Positions 23,815-32,997 of a DNA stretch of 35,521 bases are shown here, piece after piece. The stretch spans positions 1-35,521 of the forward strand of contig JAGVPT010000160.1 of the NCBI GenBank assembly GCA_020052095.1, written 5' to 3'. The stretch is from Bacteroidota bacterium (GTDB lineage Bacteria > Bacteroidota > Ignavibacteria > UBA10030 > UBA8401). Each line of letters starts with the position of its first letter. Within the stretch, counting starts at the first letter, position 1. The notes beneath the pieces are model-generated. The model was not told the DNA's origin. It worked only from the letters and a program-made list of their open reading frames with translations, and searched no databases. The position numbers were made by a program, and so were the translations under genes.

Positions 23815-25957
23815 CAGGCAGCCCACTCTCAAGTGATTCAATAATTCTGAATGTCGCACGAGTTGTAGCAACAAGACTCTCGAAGGCAATGAGGTCGTTC
23901 GCCATGTGAATTGAATTGATGAACTTCTCAACTTCAGCCTTGTGTCCTTTTTCGACCGCAAGCGTCTCGTACACCTTCCTTGAGCCGCCATGATATGTTT
24001 CGAGGCGCTTGAAATTGTCGACAACGGCGGTCTTCCCTCCCGAAAAAATTTCAATCCGTTCCTTCGGCACCGCGCTGTCGCCGTTCGCCAGATACGTGAT
24101 CACTCCAACCGAACCGTTCGAGAAGCGAATCGTCAGCGCCACGTTATCGCTTTGTGTTCTTGCCCCGGTCAGCGAAAGCGACTGCGCGAAAACGCTCGTC
24201 GGCTCGCCGTCCGATAGGTATTGAATCGTGTCGATGAAGTGGCACACCTCGCCGATAATCCTTCCTCCCCCTTCCACGGGATCGTGCGTCCAATGATCTT
24301 TCGGCAAGAAGCCTGCATTAATTCGATAGTTCAGCATCATCGGTTCGGCCGCATCGGCAAAAAATTCCTTCGCTTGAATTACAGAGGGGGAGAATCGCCG
24401 GTTAAAACCGACCATGAAACGAAGATGTGAGTGTTTTTTTGAAGCTCGATATGCCTTAATGATCTCCGAAAGCTCGTCTTCGTTGAGGGCCATCGGTTTT
24501 TCTACAAAGACATGCTTGTGGTGCTTCAGGGCCTGCACGCAGAGAGAAGCGTGAAGATTATGCCTCGTTGCGATGAAGACCGTATCGATATCTTTGGACG
24601 CGTAAATTTCCTTGGGGTCGGTTGCGGCGAATTCAAACCCGAATTTGCGCGCCACATTCTTCGCGTTCAATCCATTGGAAGTGCACACGCCTTTCAGCGA
24701 AACCGATTTTTTGTCGATGAACGGAAGTAGCGAGCTTTGTGCAAAATTTCCGGCGCCGATGAATCCGATGGAGAGCGACGCCTTCGATTCCCTTGGCGGA
24801 GCCACTGCCACTATTTTTGGCGCCGATTTCGCAGCGGGTGGATATTCCAACAGGACACCGATATAGCGTTCCTTCTTTTTGCCCGCAATCATCTCATAGG
24901 CTTTGAGTGCATTCTCAATCGGAAATGTATGCGTCGTCAATTTCTGGACATTCACTTTTTTCTCCCTCACGAGCCGAAGAAATTCTTCCATGTTACGCCG
25001 TTCCGTCCAGCGCACGAATCCCAGCGGGTAATCGTGACCTTGTTCTTCATAGGCTTTATCGTACCGTCCGGGTCCGTAAGAACGCGAGAGTCTGAAATCC
25101 AACTCCTTCATATAGTATGGCGCGCGTGGGATGGTGATGCCGACGTCGCCTACGAGCACGACGCGGGCTTTGTCGCGCGCTATTTCGCCGGCGAGTTGTA
25201 CAGGATCACTGCTTGTTGTCGCGGCCGTAATGATGACCGCGTCAGCTCCATGCCCGCGAGTGTGAGATTGTATATCGGCGTGGAGACCGCCTGCCGATCT
25301 GCGAAATGCGGCGTCGGCGCCGAGAGTTCTTGCGAGGGCGACTGCTTGCAGATCGAGATCGATCCCGATCACTGCACATCCGGCCGCTTTCAATATCTGA
25401 ATCGTGATCTGTCCGACCAATCCAAGTCCAATCACAACAATTGTCTCACCCAGCGTCGGCGCAGTTTGACGAACACCCTGCAACGCAATCGCTCCGACGG
25501 TTGTGTACGCCGCATCTTGCATGGAAACTTCCTCCGGCACCTTCACGCAAAGATTCTTGGGGACAAAAAGAACTTCCGCATGATTCGCGGAACTCCCGCC
25601 GCACGCAACCCGGTCTCCGACGGCGAAATCATCGACGTTGTTTGCGACGGCGATGACGGTTCCGGCAGAACTGTATCCCATCGGACCGAATGCCTCGAGC
25701 TTCGCCATTACTTTCTTGTAAACGTTCCAGACCCCCTGATGCCTCATTTGGTTGAGCACAAGCTTTACCATGTCGGGATTGGACTTCGCTTTGGAAAGGA
25801 GGCCCTCCTTCCGTTTCTGAACGGAGGATCGCTCCGTTCCGGCACTGATAAGGGAGTACTCATTGCGAACGATAACGCCGCCCCGTCGCAGCGCCGGCTC
25901 CGGCACTTCCTCGACATGCATCGTTCCTTTTTTCATTGCTTGCGAAAGTTGTTTCAT
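23804..25957 (-). CDS. Bi-domain oxidoreductase: zinc-type alcohol dehydrogenase fused to Gfo/Idh/MocA domain
   Basis: A 717-residue cytoplasmic protein. About residues 1-375 are a medium-chain dehydrogenase/reductase: SAGTERSSV near 40, GYSSAGTVIAVANNVDDFAVGDRVACGG near 95-120, and the nucleotide motif VVIGLGLVGQ near 175-185. From about 395 a Gfo/Idh/MocA domain begins: IGFIGAGNFAQ, HKHVFVEKPMAL with the EKP motif, and GGGRIIGEVCHFIDTI with the conserved His. The ATG at 25957 has AAGGTG 8 bases upstream; a GTG at 25966 is also in frame. Such fusions often sit in sugar or glycan biosynthesis clusters, but no glycan genes are adjacent here, so the substrate is unknown. Confidence 0.85.
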   Translation of the reverse strand: MKQLSQAMKKGTMHVEEVPEPALRRGGVIVRNEYSLISAGTERSSVQKRKEGLLSKAKSNPDMVKLVLNQMRHQGVWNVYKKVMAKLEAFGPMGYSSAGTVIAVANNVDDFAVGDRVACGGSSANHAEVLFVPKNLCVKVPEEVSMQDAAYTTVGAIALQGVRQTAPTLGETIVVIGLGLVGQITIQILKAAGCAVIGIDLDLQAVALARTLGADAAFRRSAGGLHADIQSHTRGHGADAVIITAATTSSDPVQLAGEIARDKARVVLVGDVGITIPRAPYYMKELDFRLSRSYGPGRYDKAYEEQGHDYPLGFVRWTERRNMEEFLRLVREKKVNVQKLTTHTFPIENALKAYEMIAGKKKERYIGVLLEYPPAAKSAPKIVAVAPPRESKASLSIGFIGAGNFAQSSLLPFIDKKSVSLKGVCTSNGLNAKNVARKFGFEFAATDPKEIYASKDIDTVFIATRHNLHASLCVQALKHHKHVFVEKPMALNEDELSEIIKAYRASKKHSHLRFMVGFNRRFSPSVIQAKEFFADAAEPMMLNYRINAGFLPKDHWTHDPVEGGGRIIGEVCHFIDTIQYLSDGEPTSVFAQSLSLTGARTQSDNVALTIRFSNGSVGVITYLANGDSAVPKERIEIFSGGKTAVVDNFKRLETYHGGSRKVYETLAVEKGHKAEVEKFINSIHMANDLIAFESLVATTRATFRIIESLESGLPVEL

Positions 25958-25990
25958 ACTCAACACCTTAAAAGTTGGGTAACAGGTTCA

Positions 25991-26091
25991 ATTGAATAGT
26001 GATGCCATGACTTCCACTACTTCGGTTATGCAATTCTGTGAATTTCTGCAAATTCACTTGTGATAGTCATGGCATCACTTGGACATTCAAT
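25991..26091. repeat. Inverted repeat ATTGAAT-AGTGATGCCATGACT
   Basis: ATTGAAT at 25991-25997 and AGTGATGCCATGACT at 25998-26012 are repeated in inverted orientation at 26065-26079 and 26085-26091 (the right side has five extra bases between the two blocks). A second perfect hairpin is nested inside (GTGAATTT 26038-26045, loop CTGC, AAATTCAC 26050-26057). The core AGTGATGCCATGA also occurs on the minus strand at the stop codon of the kinase/DUF92 gene (19149-19161). No gene lies in this gap. Confidence 0.75.
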
Positions 26092-26141
26092 GACGAAAAA
26101 ATCAAAAGACCCCAGTACCGGAAATTGCGAATGCAAAGACC

Positions 26142-27155
26142 TCATTCCGTGTCGTTCACCATCTCGGTAACGCGAATGTGGTCCTTGGAAAAATAGTATA
26201 ATCCGATCACGGTCGTCATAAATACTCCGATCTCATGTGTCAGAATCGCATAACTCAACGCCGTTACTCCGTCGACATGATACAACCGGGTAAGCGCGAA
26301 GGAAGTGAAGGAATGATAGGTTCCGAATCCGCTCGGCGTCGGGAAGGCAAACGCGACTGTCGAGACCACCATGAGGACCGCGGCCGAACCAAAATTAAGC
26401 GCATTAGAGCCTATCATATCGAACGCATAGAACGGGAGATACATCAGCAGGAGGTAGAGGCCCCAGATGATGTAGCTCGTCACGATGATCATCAAAAACT
26501 GTCCGGGATATTTCGAGATCGCAAAACCGCTCAGGAACGAATCGAACAAATGTTCGATCTTGTTCCGGATTTTTTCCGGGAGAAAGACGAGAACACGGCG
26601 GAACAAGGAAAAGAAAAATTCCGCTTTGAAGAAGAAGAGCACAAAGAGCGCGAAACTAACGATCGATCCTGCAAGAAAGAGCGGCTCCATTGAAGCAAAG
26701 GAAGGAAACAGCTCTGCAAACGAACTAGAATAGAAAAACAAGACCGCGAGCAAAATCGAAAAAAAGGTGATAATATCGATAATGCGTTCGATGATAACAG
26801 TGCCGAACGCAGCAGTCTTCGAAATTGACTCGAGTTTCCCAAGCGCATACGGGCGGACTACCTCCCCCACCCGCGGCAGGAAATTGTTGACCATGTATCC
26901 GATCATCACGGCGGAGAAGGAATGACGGAGCGAGACGTTCTCTTTCACCGGGATCAGAAGATACTGCCACCGCCATGCACGGGCGAGATGGCTGAACACT
27001 CCGCCGATCAGCAGGTAGACGACCCACGACCAATGAACTTTTGAGAGCGTCTTCCACACGGCGCCAAAATCCTTGTCGCGAAACGCCAGGTACAGGAAGA
27101 GGGCGGCGACAAAGAAGCTTATCAAGTATCGTGCGGATGCCTTAACGTACTTCAT
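26142..27155 (-). CDS. YbhN/LPG-synthase-TM-like integral membrane protein (flippase-type)
   Basis: A 337-residue membrane protein with about eight predicted hydrophobic segments. It belongs by look to the lysylphosphatidylglycerol synthase transmembrane (UPF0104/YbhN) family: HLARAWRWQYLLIPV near 57-71, SAVMIGYMVNNFLPRVGEVVRPYAL near 81-105 (the NNFLPxRxGExxR motif), and TPSGFGTYHSFTSFALTRL near 270-290. Family members are implicated in lipid or glycolipid translocation. It follows lolA after 14 bases. The substrate is unknown. Confidence 0.83.
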   Translation of the reverse strand: MKYVKASARYLISFFVAALFLYLAFRDKDFGAVWKTLSKVHWSWVVYLLIGGVFSHLARAWRWQYLLIPVKENVSLRHSFSAVMIGYMVNNFLPRVGEVVRPYALGKLESISKTAAFGTVIIERIIDIITFFSILLAVLFFYSSSFAELFPSFASMEPLFLAGSIVSFALFVLFFFKAEFFFSLFRRVLVFLPEKIRNKIEHLFDSFLSGFAISKYPGQFLMIIVTSYIIWGLYLLLMYLPFYAFDMIGSNALNFGSAAVLMVVSTVAFAFPTPSGFGTYHSFTSFALTRLYHVDGVTALSYAILTHEIGVFMTTVIGLYYFSKDHIRVTEMVNDTE

Positions 27156-27169
27156 GGAGATGAGTCGGG

Positions 27170-27859
27170 TTACTGATGGGGTAGTTTTTGTTCGACGGAG
27201 CGGAGGTCAACAATTTCGGCTTTCTCCGGCACTTTGAATGTGAATCTCTCGTCGGAAATGCCGCTGTTGAACGTGATTGACTTCAGGGAATACACAGTGC
27301 GTGTTTCGTTCATATCGATGTATTCAACCCTGCGGACGCTCCAATCGTTGTCGTTGATCCAGACTTTCATTGATTTCACAAATTTTGAAACATCAGATTT
27401 CGGGAGAAGCTTCAATACCGTGGCGGCATGTCCCTGTGGCGTGTTGTCGTCGACGAGCGCCGCACGGAAATTTTTCGGAAGTCCCACGAGAAATTTTTCA
27501 GGAGAGAAAGTGTTCGGACTCTCTCTATAGGTGTCAATAAGGACTTGGTTGTTCACGGGCGAATATGCCCAGACGATCGCACCGTCTGTGACGAGAGTCT
27601 GTTGCTGCGACTCTACGCGATACTTGTTTTTCTTTTTCATCGACACTGTGCCGGAGAACGATTGCTCGACCTTCGCGTATTTGAAAGAAACAGTCTGCGT
27701 AAATTCCGCCGAGGCGTCGTTTACGGTAGCGTACATCTCCTCTACTTTTTCAAGCACTTCCGTGGCGGTGAGTTTTATTTTCCCGGTTGATTGCGATTCG
27801 GCAGCACCGAATGCAAATACCACAGTCATAGTGACAATGATGATCCTTCGCATACTCAC
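27170..27859 (-). CDS. lolA: Outer-membrane lipoprotein carrier protein LolA
   Basis: A periplasmic chaperone that carries lipoproteins from the LolCDE complex to the outer membrane. The 229-residue protein has a signal peptide (MRRIIIVTMTVVFAFGAAESQ) and then LolA motifs: FTQTVSFKYAKVEQSFSGTVSMKKKNKYRVE, VWAYSPVNNQVLID, and VRRVEYIDMNETRTVYSLKSITFN. The GTG start at 27859 overlaps the ftsK TGA (GTGA), indicating coupling; an in-frame ATG is two codons later. The ftsK-lolA order is common in many bacteria and supports both calls. Confidence 0.92.
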   Translation of the reverse strand: MSMRRIIIVTMTVVFAFGAAESQSTGKIKLTATEVLEKVEEMYATVNDASAEFTQTVSFKYAKVEQSFSGTVSMKKKNKYRVESQQQTLVTDGAIVWAYSPVNNQVLIDTYRESPNTFSPEKFLVGLPKNFRAALVDDNTPQGHAATVLKLLPKSDVSKFVKSMKVWINDNDWSVRRVEYIDMNETRTVYSLKSITFNSGISDERFTFKVPEKAEIVDLRSVEQKLPHQ

Positions 27860-30306
27860 ATCAAACTTTTTAAAATGATTTCCAGATCCGCATCACTTTC
27901 GATCATGACCTCCCGCGCCTTGCTGCCGTCGAACGGACCAACGATTCCGGCTGCTTCAAGTTCATCGACCAGGCGTGCTGCCCGCGAGTAGCCCACTTTC
28001 AATCGCCTCTGCAAGAGCGACACCGAGCCCTGCTGGTGGCGGACGATCGTGCGCGCGGCTTCTTCAAACAATTCATCGCGGTCTCCACCGCTCGAGCTCA
28101 TTGAAGCGCGACGGTTCTCCAACACGGAAGGGAGTTCGAACGGCTTGCTGTAGCCCTTCTGTTTGCCGATGTGGTCGACGATCGATTCCACTTCGTCGCT
28201 CGAGATGAACGCATTCTGAATACGGATCGGCTTCGGGCTCGATGAAGGCATGTACAGCATGTCGCCATTGCCGAGAAGCTGCTCGGCGCCGTTCATATCG
28301 AGAATAGTCCGCGAGTCTGTCTTCGATGAAACTTGATATGCGATGCGTGCCGGAAAATTCGCTTTGATCACGCCCGTGATCACATCGACCGAAGGACGTT
28401 GCGTCGCGAGCACAAGGTGAATGCCGACGGCGCGTGCAAGCTGCGCAAGCCGCGTGATAGGCTCTTCCACTTCACGCGCGGCGGTGATCATGAGATCGGC
28501 AAGTTCATCGATGATGATGATAATGTACGGGAGCTTTCTGTGCTTATGATTGTCCGCGTCTTTCAATCGTCCCGACTTGATGCGTTCGTTGTAATCGGCA
28601 ATATTGCGGACGCCCGCATGCGCTAGCTTGTTGTAACGCTGCTCCATCTCGAGTTCTGCGGCTTTCAACGCAAGCACCGCGTTCTGCGGCAGGGTGATAA
28701 TTTTCTCGTCGACGTCTTTTGAGACGGCGAGATAGTGGTGCTCGAGTTTCCGGTAGAGGCTCAGTTCAATTTTCTTCGGATCGATGATGAGGAATTTCAC
28801 TTCCGACGGATGCAAGCGGTAGAGGATGCTCACCAGAATTGTATTAATGCCGACGCTTTTCCCCGAACCCGTGGAACCGGCGATGAGCAAGTGGGGCATC
28901 CTCGCCAGATCATCGACATACACCTCGCCGGAGATAGTCTTTCCCATCGCAAGCGGGAGAGCCGCCTGCGCATCCCGGAACTTCGCCGAATTGATGATGC
29001 TGCGAATAGTCACCATCGAAGGCTTGCGGTTCGGAATTTCCACACCGACCGTCCCTTTGCCGGGAATCGGCGCTTCAATGCGAATGCCTTTTGCTTGCAT
29101 CGCGAGGGCGAGGTCGTTGGCAAGGTTCACAATTTTGGCAACCTTTACGCCTGTCGCAGGAACTAGTTCATAGAGCGTCACGACCGGTCCAGGCGTAACG
29201 CTTACGTTCGCCAGTTCGACGTCAAAATCGGCAAGCTTGGCACGCAGCAGTTCGGCATTTGCTTTCAATTCGGCGTCGTCGATCGCTTCGGCCTGGCGCT
29301 GCGCGTTTAACAGATCGACGGAAGGAAAGACGTAATCAATCTCTTCATCCTGAACATCTCGTTCGTCCAGCTCGACCTCTTCGTCGCGCACCATTTCTTT
29401 GATGTCGAGCGCCGGTTCGTCTCCCAACCGGTCAGCCGGAATTTCTTCGTTCTCTTCCTCCATACTGCTTACTGATTTCTGTTCTACCTCCTCGCGCGGT
29501 TCCACTGATTTTGTTTTGGTTGACCTCTCCAACCTCGGCGGCGTCTCCTCATCCGGGCGCTTCACCTGGATCATTGCCTTCTCTCTTTCCTTCTCCGCTA
29601 AGTGAAGGGCGCGTTTTTCCTTCCAGAGATCGACCTTCGCTCCGAATGCCGCAGCCGTCGCCATGAAAACATTTTTGAGCCGCTCCGACGTTACGTGGAG
29701 GTCCAGGTCAATGGCTAGTGTAACCGCGACAAAAAGGAGAGATAGCGTAACAATGATGCCGCCTGTTATACCGATCAATTGACGCAGCACGGTCGAAAGG
29801 AACGCACCGATCGCTCCGCTCCACTGCGGCGAAAGCACCTCCGACAGCCCCGACAATCGCAAAAGGCCGCAGAGCATAGACCAGAGGACGACGATAGCGA
29901 CGACATAGTTTGTGAAATACACAAGACGTCGAATATCGCTCTGTCGTAACGTCGTCCATCCCCATGCGAGAAGAAGGAACGGCAGCACGAATATGGCGTA
30001 ACCGATAGTCGAGTTTATAAGGAAGTTCGACGTAATTGCACCGACAAGCCCAAGCCAATTGTTCGTGCTGTTGGCTTTTTCCTGAACCAACGGATCGTTG
30101 GTAAAGATCTTGTAAAGCTGGGAGAAGGGGACATCGCCGGATGCTTCATCGGCGGGAGAATAAGAAACAAGGCAGAGAAGAATAAGAACGCCACATACCA
30201 TCACGAAGAAGGACGCTATCTGCTTGTTGCGGCGGGATTTCTTTTTCTCGTCCGCTTTCTTTCGGCGCGGCGCAGGTTGTTCAGTGGAAAATGAATTTTC
30301 GTCCAT
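27856..30306 (-). CDS. ftsK: DNA translocase FtsK/SpoIIIE
   Basis: It pumps chromosomal DNA at the division septum and helps resolve terminus dimers. The 816-residue protein has about four or five membrane segments in the first 215 residues, an acidic linker (about 235-330), and the motor: alpha domain DVELANVSVTPGPVVTLYELVPATGVKV, Walker A AGSTGSGKS, Walker B IIIIIDELADLM, ATQRPSVDVITGVIKANFPARIAY, and a C-terminal winged-helix gamma domain (SVSLLQRRLKVGYSRAARLVDELEAAGIVG) that in FtsK reads KOPS sequences. The linker is short compared with E. coli. It starts 8 bases after the comB stop. Confidence 0.97.
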   Translation of the reverse strand: MDENSFSTEQPAPRRKKADEKKKSRRNKQIASFFVMVCGVLILLCLVSYSPADEASGDVPFSQLYKIFTNDPLVQEKANSTNNWLGLVGAITSNFLINSTIGYAIFVLPFLLLAWGWTTLRQSDIRRLVYFTNYVVAIVVLWSMLCGLLRLSGLSEVLSPQWSGAIGAFLSTVLRQLIGITGGIIVTLSLLFVAVTLAIDLDLHVTSERLKNVFMATAAAFGAKVDLWKEKRALHLAEKEREKAMIQVKRPDEETPPRLERSTKTKSVEPREEVEQKSVSSMEEENEEIPADRLGDEPALDIKEMVRDEEVELDERDVQDEEIDYVFPSVDLLNAQRQAEAIDDAELKANAELLRAKLADFDVELANVSVTPGPVVTLYELVPATGVKVAKIVNLANDLALAMQAKGIRIEAPIPGKGTVGVEIPNRKPSMVTIRSIINSAKFRDAQAALPLAMGKTISGEVYVDDLARMPHLLIAGSTGSGKSVGINTILVSILYRLHPSEVKFLIIDPKKIELSLYRKLEHHYLAVSKDVDEKIITLPQNAVLALKAAELEMEQRYNKLAHAGVRNIADYNERIKSGRLKDADNHKHRKLPYIIIIIDELADLMITAAREVEEPITRLAQLARAVGIHLVLATQRPSVDVITGVIKANFPARIAYQVSSKTDSRTILDMNGAEQLLGNGDMLYMPSSSPKPIRIQNAFISSDEVESIVDHIGKQKGYSKPFELPSVLENRRASMSSSGGDRDELFEEAARTIVRHQQGSVSLLQRRLKVGYSRAARLVDELEAAGIVGPFDGSKAREVMIESDADLEIILKSLM

Positions 30307-30314
30307 GGTAAGTG

Positions 30315-31085
30315 TTACTTGCCTTCTTGAACGTCGAGAGTGATAGAATGCTTGCCCTCATCTTTTTTCAGTTTGATCACGTTGCCAATGAGGGCAGGCA
30401 GCACCGGAATGGAATCGACGTCAACACAGGTTTTCAGATCGTTTTCAAAGCCGATTTCAACGAGATATTTACCATGGTCGCAACTCTTCACCATTTTCAG
30501 AAGATTCTTCCCCACAGTTTTGTAGAGAACTTGTGCGGCAACGGCTGCGTCGTTCAACTCCACAGGGACCGCGGCGTCTTCCGCCAATATCTTGACAATC
30601 ATCCCGGCACAGACTGCGTCTTCAACACAGAAGAGCTGCTGCTTGCCCGCACAAACGAGAGAAAAATCCTCCCCCGCTGCTCGAATGTATTCAGCAGCAA
30701 GCGAGACGTTGATGAAACCGGCGACCGCCATCCTCTTGGCATACTTTGCTTTGACCATCGCGGAAGATCCATTCGTCGTGCAGAAGATGATCGACTTTCC
30801 TTTCACCGCTTCCTCGGTATATTCGCTCGGAGAATTCCCCAGATTGAAGCCGGTGATTATTTTTCCGTTTCGTTCGCCTCCCCGAAGAACAACATCGCCG
30901 AAAAGATTGCCGGAGACTTTTACCGCCGACTCAATCGAACCGACGGGGATAATTTCGCGCGCCCCGTTATTCAACGCTGTGACGACGGTCGTACTCGCGC
31001 GCAGCACGTCGATGACAATGACATTCTTTTCGCGCAACTGCATTTCGTCTACCTGCGCCGGCGAAAAATATACCTCGAGTTTCAT
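30315..31085 (-). CDS. comB: 2-phosphosulfolactate phosphatase-like protein (ComB family)
   Basis: The family hydrolyses 2-phosphosulfolactate in coenzyme M synthesis. The 256-residue protein shows the ComB motifs: VIDVLRASTTVVTAL near 24-38, LRGGERNG near 67-74, GFNLGNSPSEYT, IFCTTNGSSAM, and LVCAGKQQLFCVEDAVCAGMIV. AAGG lies 9 bases before the ATG. Non-methanogenic bacteria carry this gene without a full coenzyme M pathway visible here, so the physiological substrate is uncertain. It is the first gene of a comB-ftsK-lolA run. Confidence 0.87.
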   Translation of the reverse strand: MKLEVYFSPAQVDEMQLREKNVIVIDVLRASTTVVTALNNGAREIIPVGSIESAVKVSGNLFGDVVLRGGERNGKIITGFNLGNSPSEYTEEAVKGKSIIFCTTNGSSAMVKAKYAKRMAVAGFINVSLAAEYIRAAGEDFSLVCAGKQQLFCVEDAVCAGMIVKILAEDAAVPVELNDAAVAAQVLYKTVGKNLLKMVKSCDHGKYLVEIGFENDLKTCVDVDSIPVLPALIGNVIKLKKDEGKHSITLDVQEGK

Positions 31086-31249
31086 TTACACTACCTTGGT
31101 TGAGTACTCATTCTCGCACGAAATCGCGCCTGGGTCTTGACCGATACTTCTTAACTGATGTTGCACAAAAAGCAGGAAATATTGCCACAAAGTTTTCATT
31201 CCGTACATAACGTGGGTTCTTAACTTTCACACGTCTCACTGCTTACGGC

Positions 31250-32329
31250 TCATTTCTTAAGAAACGGCAACGCCGCAACCTTTCCCGGAACCGCTTTGCC
31301 CCGCACATCAATCTGCAATGGATATCCGACTGATGCACTCGCAGCAGTAACATACCCTAACGCAATCCCTTTTTCCAATGACGGTGAAAATGTTCCACTG
31401 GTAACTGATCCGATGCTTGTTCCATTTGATTGAATCGTGTATCCGTGTCGTGGAAAGGCTTTTTCCTCAATCACAATACCCACCAGCTTTCTCCCCAATC
31501 CTTCCGCTTTCGCCTTCTCCAACACCGGTTTGCCGATAAAATCGCCTTTGTTGATCTTGGTGATCCAGCCGAGGCCGGCTTCGAGAGTGTTTGTGGTCTG
31601 ATCAATGTCATTGCCATACAGACAGAATCCCATTTCAAGCCGGAGCGTGTCGCGCGCGCCGAGTCCCACCGGAGCGATGCCGAATTCCTTGCCGGCTTCG
31701 AACACTGCCTTCCAAATCTTTTCCGCATGCGCAACGGGAAAATAGATCTCGAATCCAAGCTCGCCGGTGTAGCCGGTCCGCGAGATGATCATCTCAACGC
31801 CGCCGACGCTGCCTTGTGTGAAATGATAATATTGGAGCGAGCTCAAATTCACGGGGGTCAGCTTTTGGAGCGTCGATTGCGATTTAGGACCTTGAATCGC
31901 AAGGAGTGCGATACTGTCGCTGTCATCGCGAAGTTCCACATCCGGCATCAAGTGGCCTTTCATCCATTGAAAATCTTTGTCGATATTCGATGCGTTCACG
32001 ACAACCATGAAATGATTGTTGGCAATTTTGTAGACGAGAAGGTCATCGACGATGCCGGCATTGTCGTAGCACATTGCGGAGTATTGCGCCTGGCCCGGAA
32101 TCAGCTTCGCGACGTCGTTCACCGTTACCCGTTGAAGGAAAGCGAGGGCGTTTTTCCCTTTGACAGTAAACTCCCCCATGTGCGAGACGTCGAATACGCC
32201 GACGCCCGACCGAACTGCCTTATGTTCTTCGATTATACTGGAATACTGGACGGGCATTTCGAATCCACCGAACGGCACGATCTTCGCTCCGAGCTGCCGA
32301 TGGATTTCATAGAAGGGAGTCCGCTTCAC
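31250..32329 (-). CDS. gcvT: Glycine cleavage system aminomethyltransferase (T protein)
   Basis: It transfers the methylene from aminomethyl-lipoyl H protein to tetrahydrofolate, releasing ammonia. The GTG at 32329 gives 359 residues starting [29 protein letters not shown], the family N-terminus; GTGA overlaps the transaldolase stop, and AAAGG is 9 bases upstream. A longer TTG frame (32350) is not needed. Further motifs: [45 protein letters not shown], and [22 protein letters not shown]. No other glycine cleavage genes are in the window. The gap 31086-31249 after it shows only the short TGAGCCGTAAGCAGT repeat at its stop. Confidence 0.95.
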   Translation of the reverse strand: MKRTPFYEIHRQLGAKIVPFGGFEMPVQYSSIIEEHKAVRSGVGVFDVSHMGEFTVKGKNALAFLQRVTVNDVAKLIPGQAQYSAMCYDNAGIVDDLLVYKIANNHFMVVVNASNIDKDFQWMKGHLMPDVELRDDSDSIALLAIQGPKSQSTLQKLTPVNLSSLQYYHFTQGSVGGVEMIISRTGYTGELGFEIYFPVAHAEKIWKAVFEAGKEFGIAPVGLGARDTLRLEMGFCLYGNDIDQTTNTLEAGLGWITKINKGDFIGKPVLEKAKAEGLGRKLVGIVIEEKAFPRHGYTIQSNGTSIGSVTSGTFSPSLEKGIALGYVTAASASVGYPLQIDVRGKAVPGKVAALPFLKK

Positions 32330-32973
32330 TTCTTTTGACCTTTCTTCCAATCGGAAAGAAATCGTTCGATGCCGATGTCCGTCAACGGATGTTTGATCAA
32401 CTGGTCAATCACTTTGAACGGCATCGTGCAGATATCGGCGCCCATCATCGCCGCATCAATAACGTGGAGCGGATGACGCACGCTCGCCACGAGCACCTGC
32501 GTGTCGTACCCGTAATTGTGGTAGATCGTCACAATCTGTCCGACCAACTCCATTCCGTTCTGGCTGATGTCATCGAGCCTGCCTATGAAGGGGCTGATGA
32601 AATATGCGCCGGCTTTTGCTGCAAGCAGCGCCTGGTTAGCGGAAAAGCAGAGTGTCACATTCGTGCGAATGCCTTCCGCCTTCAATGCCTTCACAGCCTT
32701 CAATCCGTCTTTAATAAGCGGAACCTTAACGACAATATTCTCATGAATCTTCGCAAGCTCCCGCCCTTCCTTCATCATCCCGTCAAATTCGGTGGAAACA
32801 ACTTCCGCGCTGATCGGGCCGTGAACGATTGCGCAAATCTCTTTCAGCAGCGGTATGAATTCTTTTCCTTCTTTTGCGACAAGGCTCGGGTTTGTTGTGA
32901 CGCCGTCCAGCACGCCGAGGTCATTTGCTTCCTTAATCTCGGCGATGCTTGCAGTGTCAATAAAAAATTTCAT
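32326..32973 (-). CDS. tal: Transaldolase (small TalC/Fsa family)
   Basis: It moves a dihydroxyacetone unit between sugar phosphates in the pentose phosphate pathway. The 215-residue protein starts [37 protein letters not shown], with [15 protein letters not shown] carrying the Schiff-base lysine. Where fructose-6-phosphate aldolase has Gln (AQVMAT) this has Glu (AEVVST), and where the aldolase has Tyr (VAPYVNRI) this has Phe (ISPFIGRL). Both point to transaldolase rather than aldolase activity. A strong AAGGAG site lies 8 bases before the ATG. It is coupled to gcvT by a four-base overlap. Confidence 0.92.
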   Translation of the reverse strand: MKFFIDTASIAEIKEANDLGVLDGVTTNPSLVAKEGKEFIPLLKEICAIVHGPISAEVVSTEFDGMMKEGRELAKIHENIVVKVPLIKDGLKAVKALKAEGIRTNVTLCFSANQALLAAKAGAYFISPFIGRLDDISQNGMELVGQIVTIYHNYGYDTQVLVASVRHPLHVIDAAMMGADICTMPFKVIDQLIKHPLTDIGIERFLSDWKKGQKK

Positions 32974-32997
32974 CCAATGTTCTCCTTACGTCCTGAT

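Noticed and set aside
23815-24054. N-terminal extension of the outer-membrane protein to 24054
   Set aside because: It overlaps the conserved end of the upstream oxidoreductase and would place the signal peptide about 80 residues inside the protein.
24737-25999. 420-codon plus-strand open frame
   Set aside because: It is antisense to the clearly recognised two-domain oxidoreductase and its translation resembles no family; it reflects codon bias of the minus-strand gene.
30312-31103. 263-codon plus-strand open frame opposite comB
   Set aside because: Antisense shadow of a gene with clear ComB motifs.
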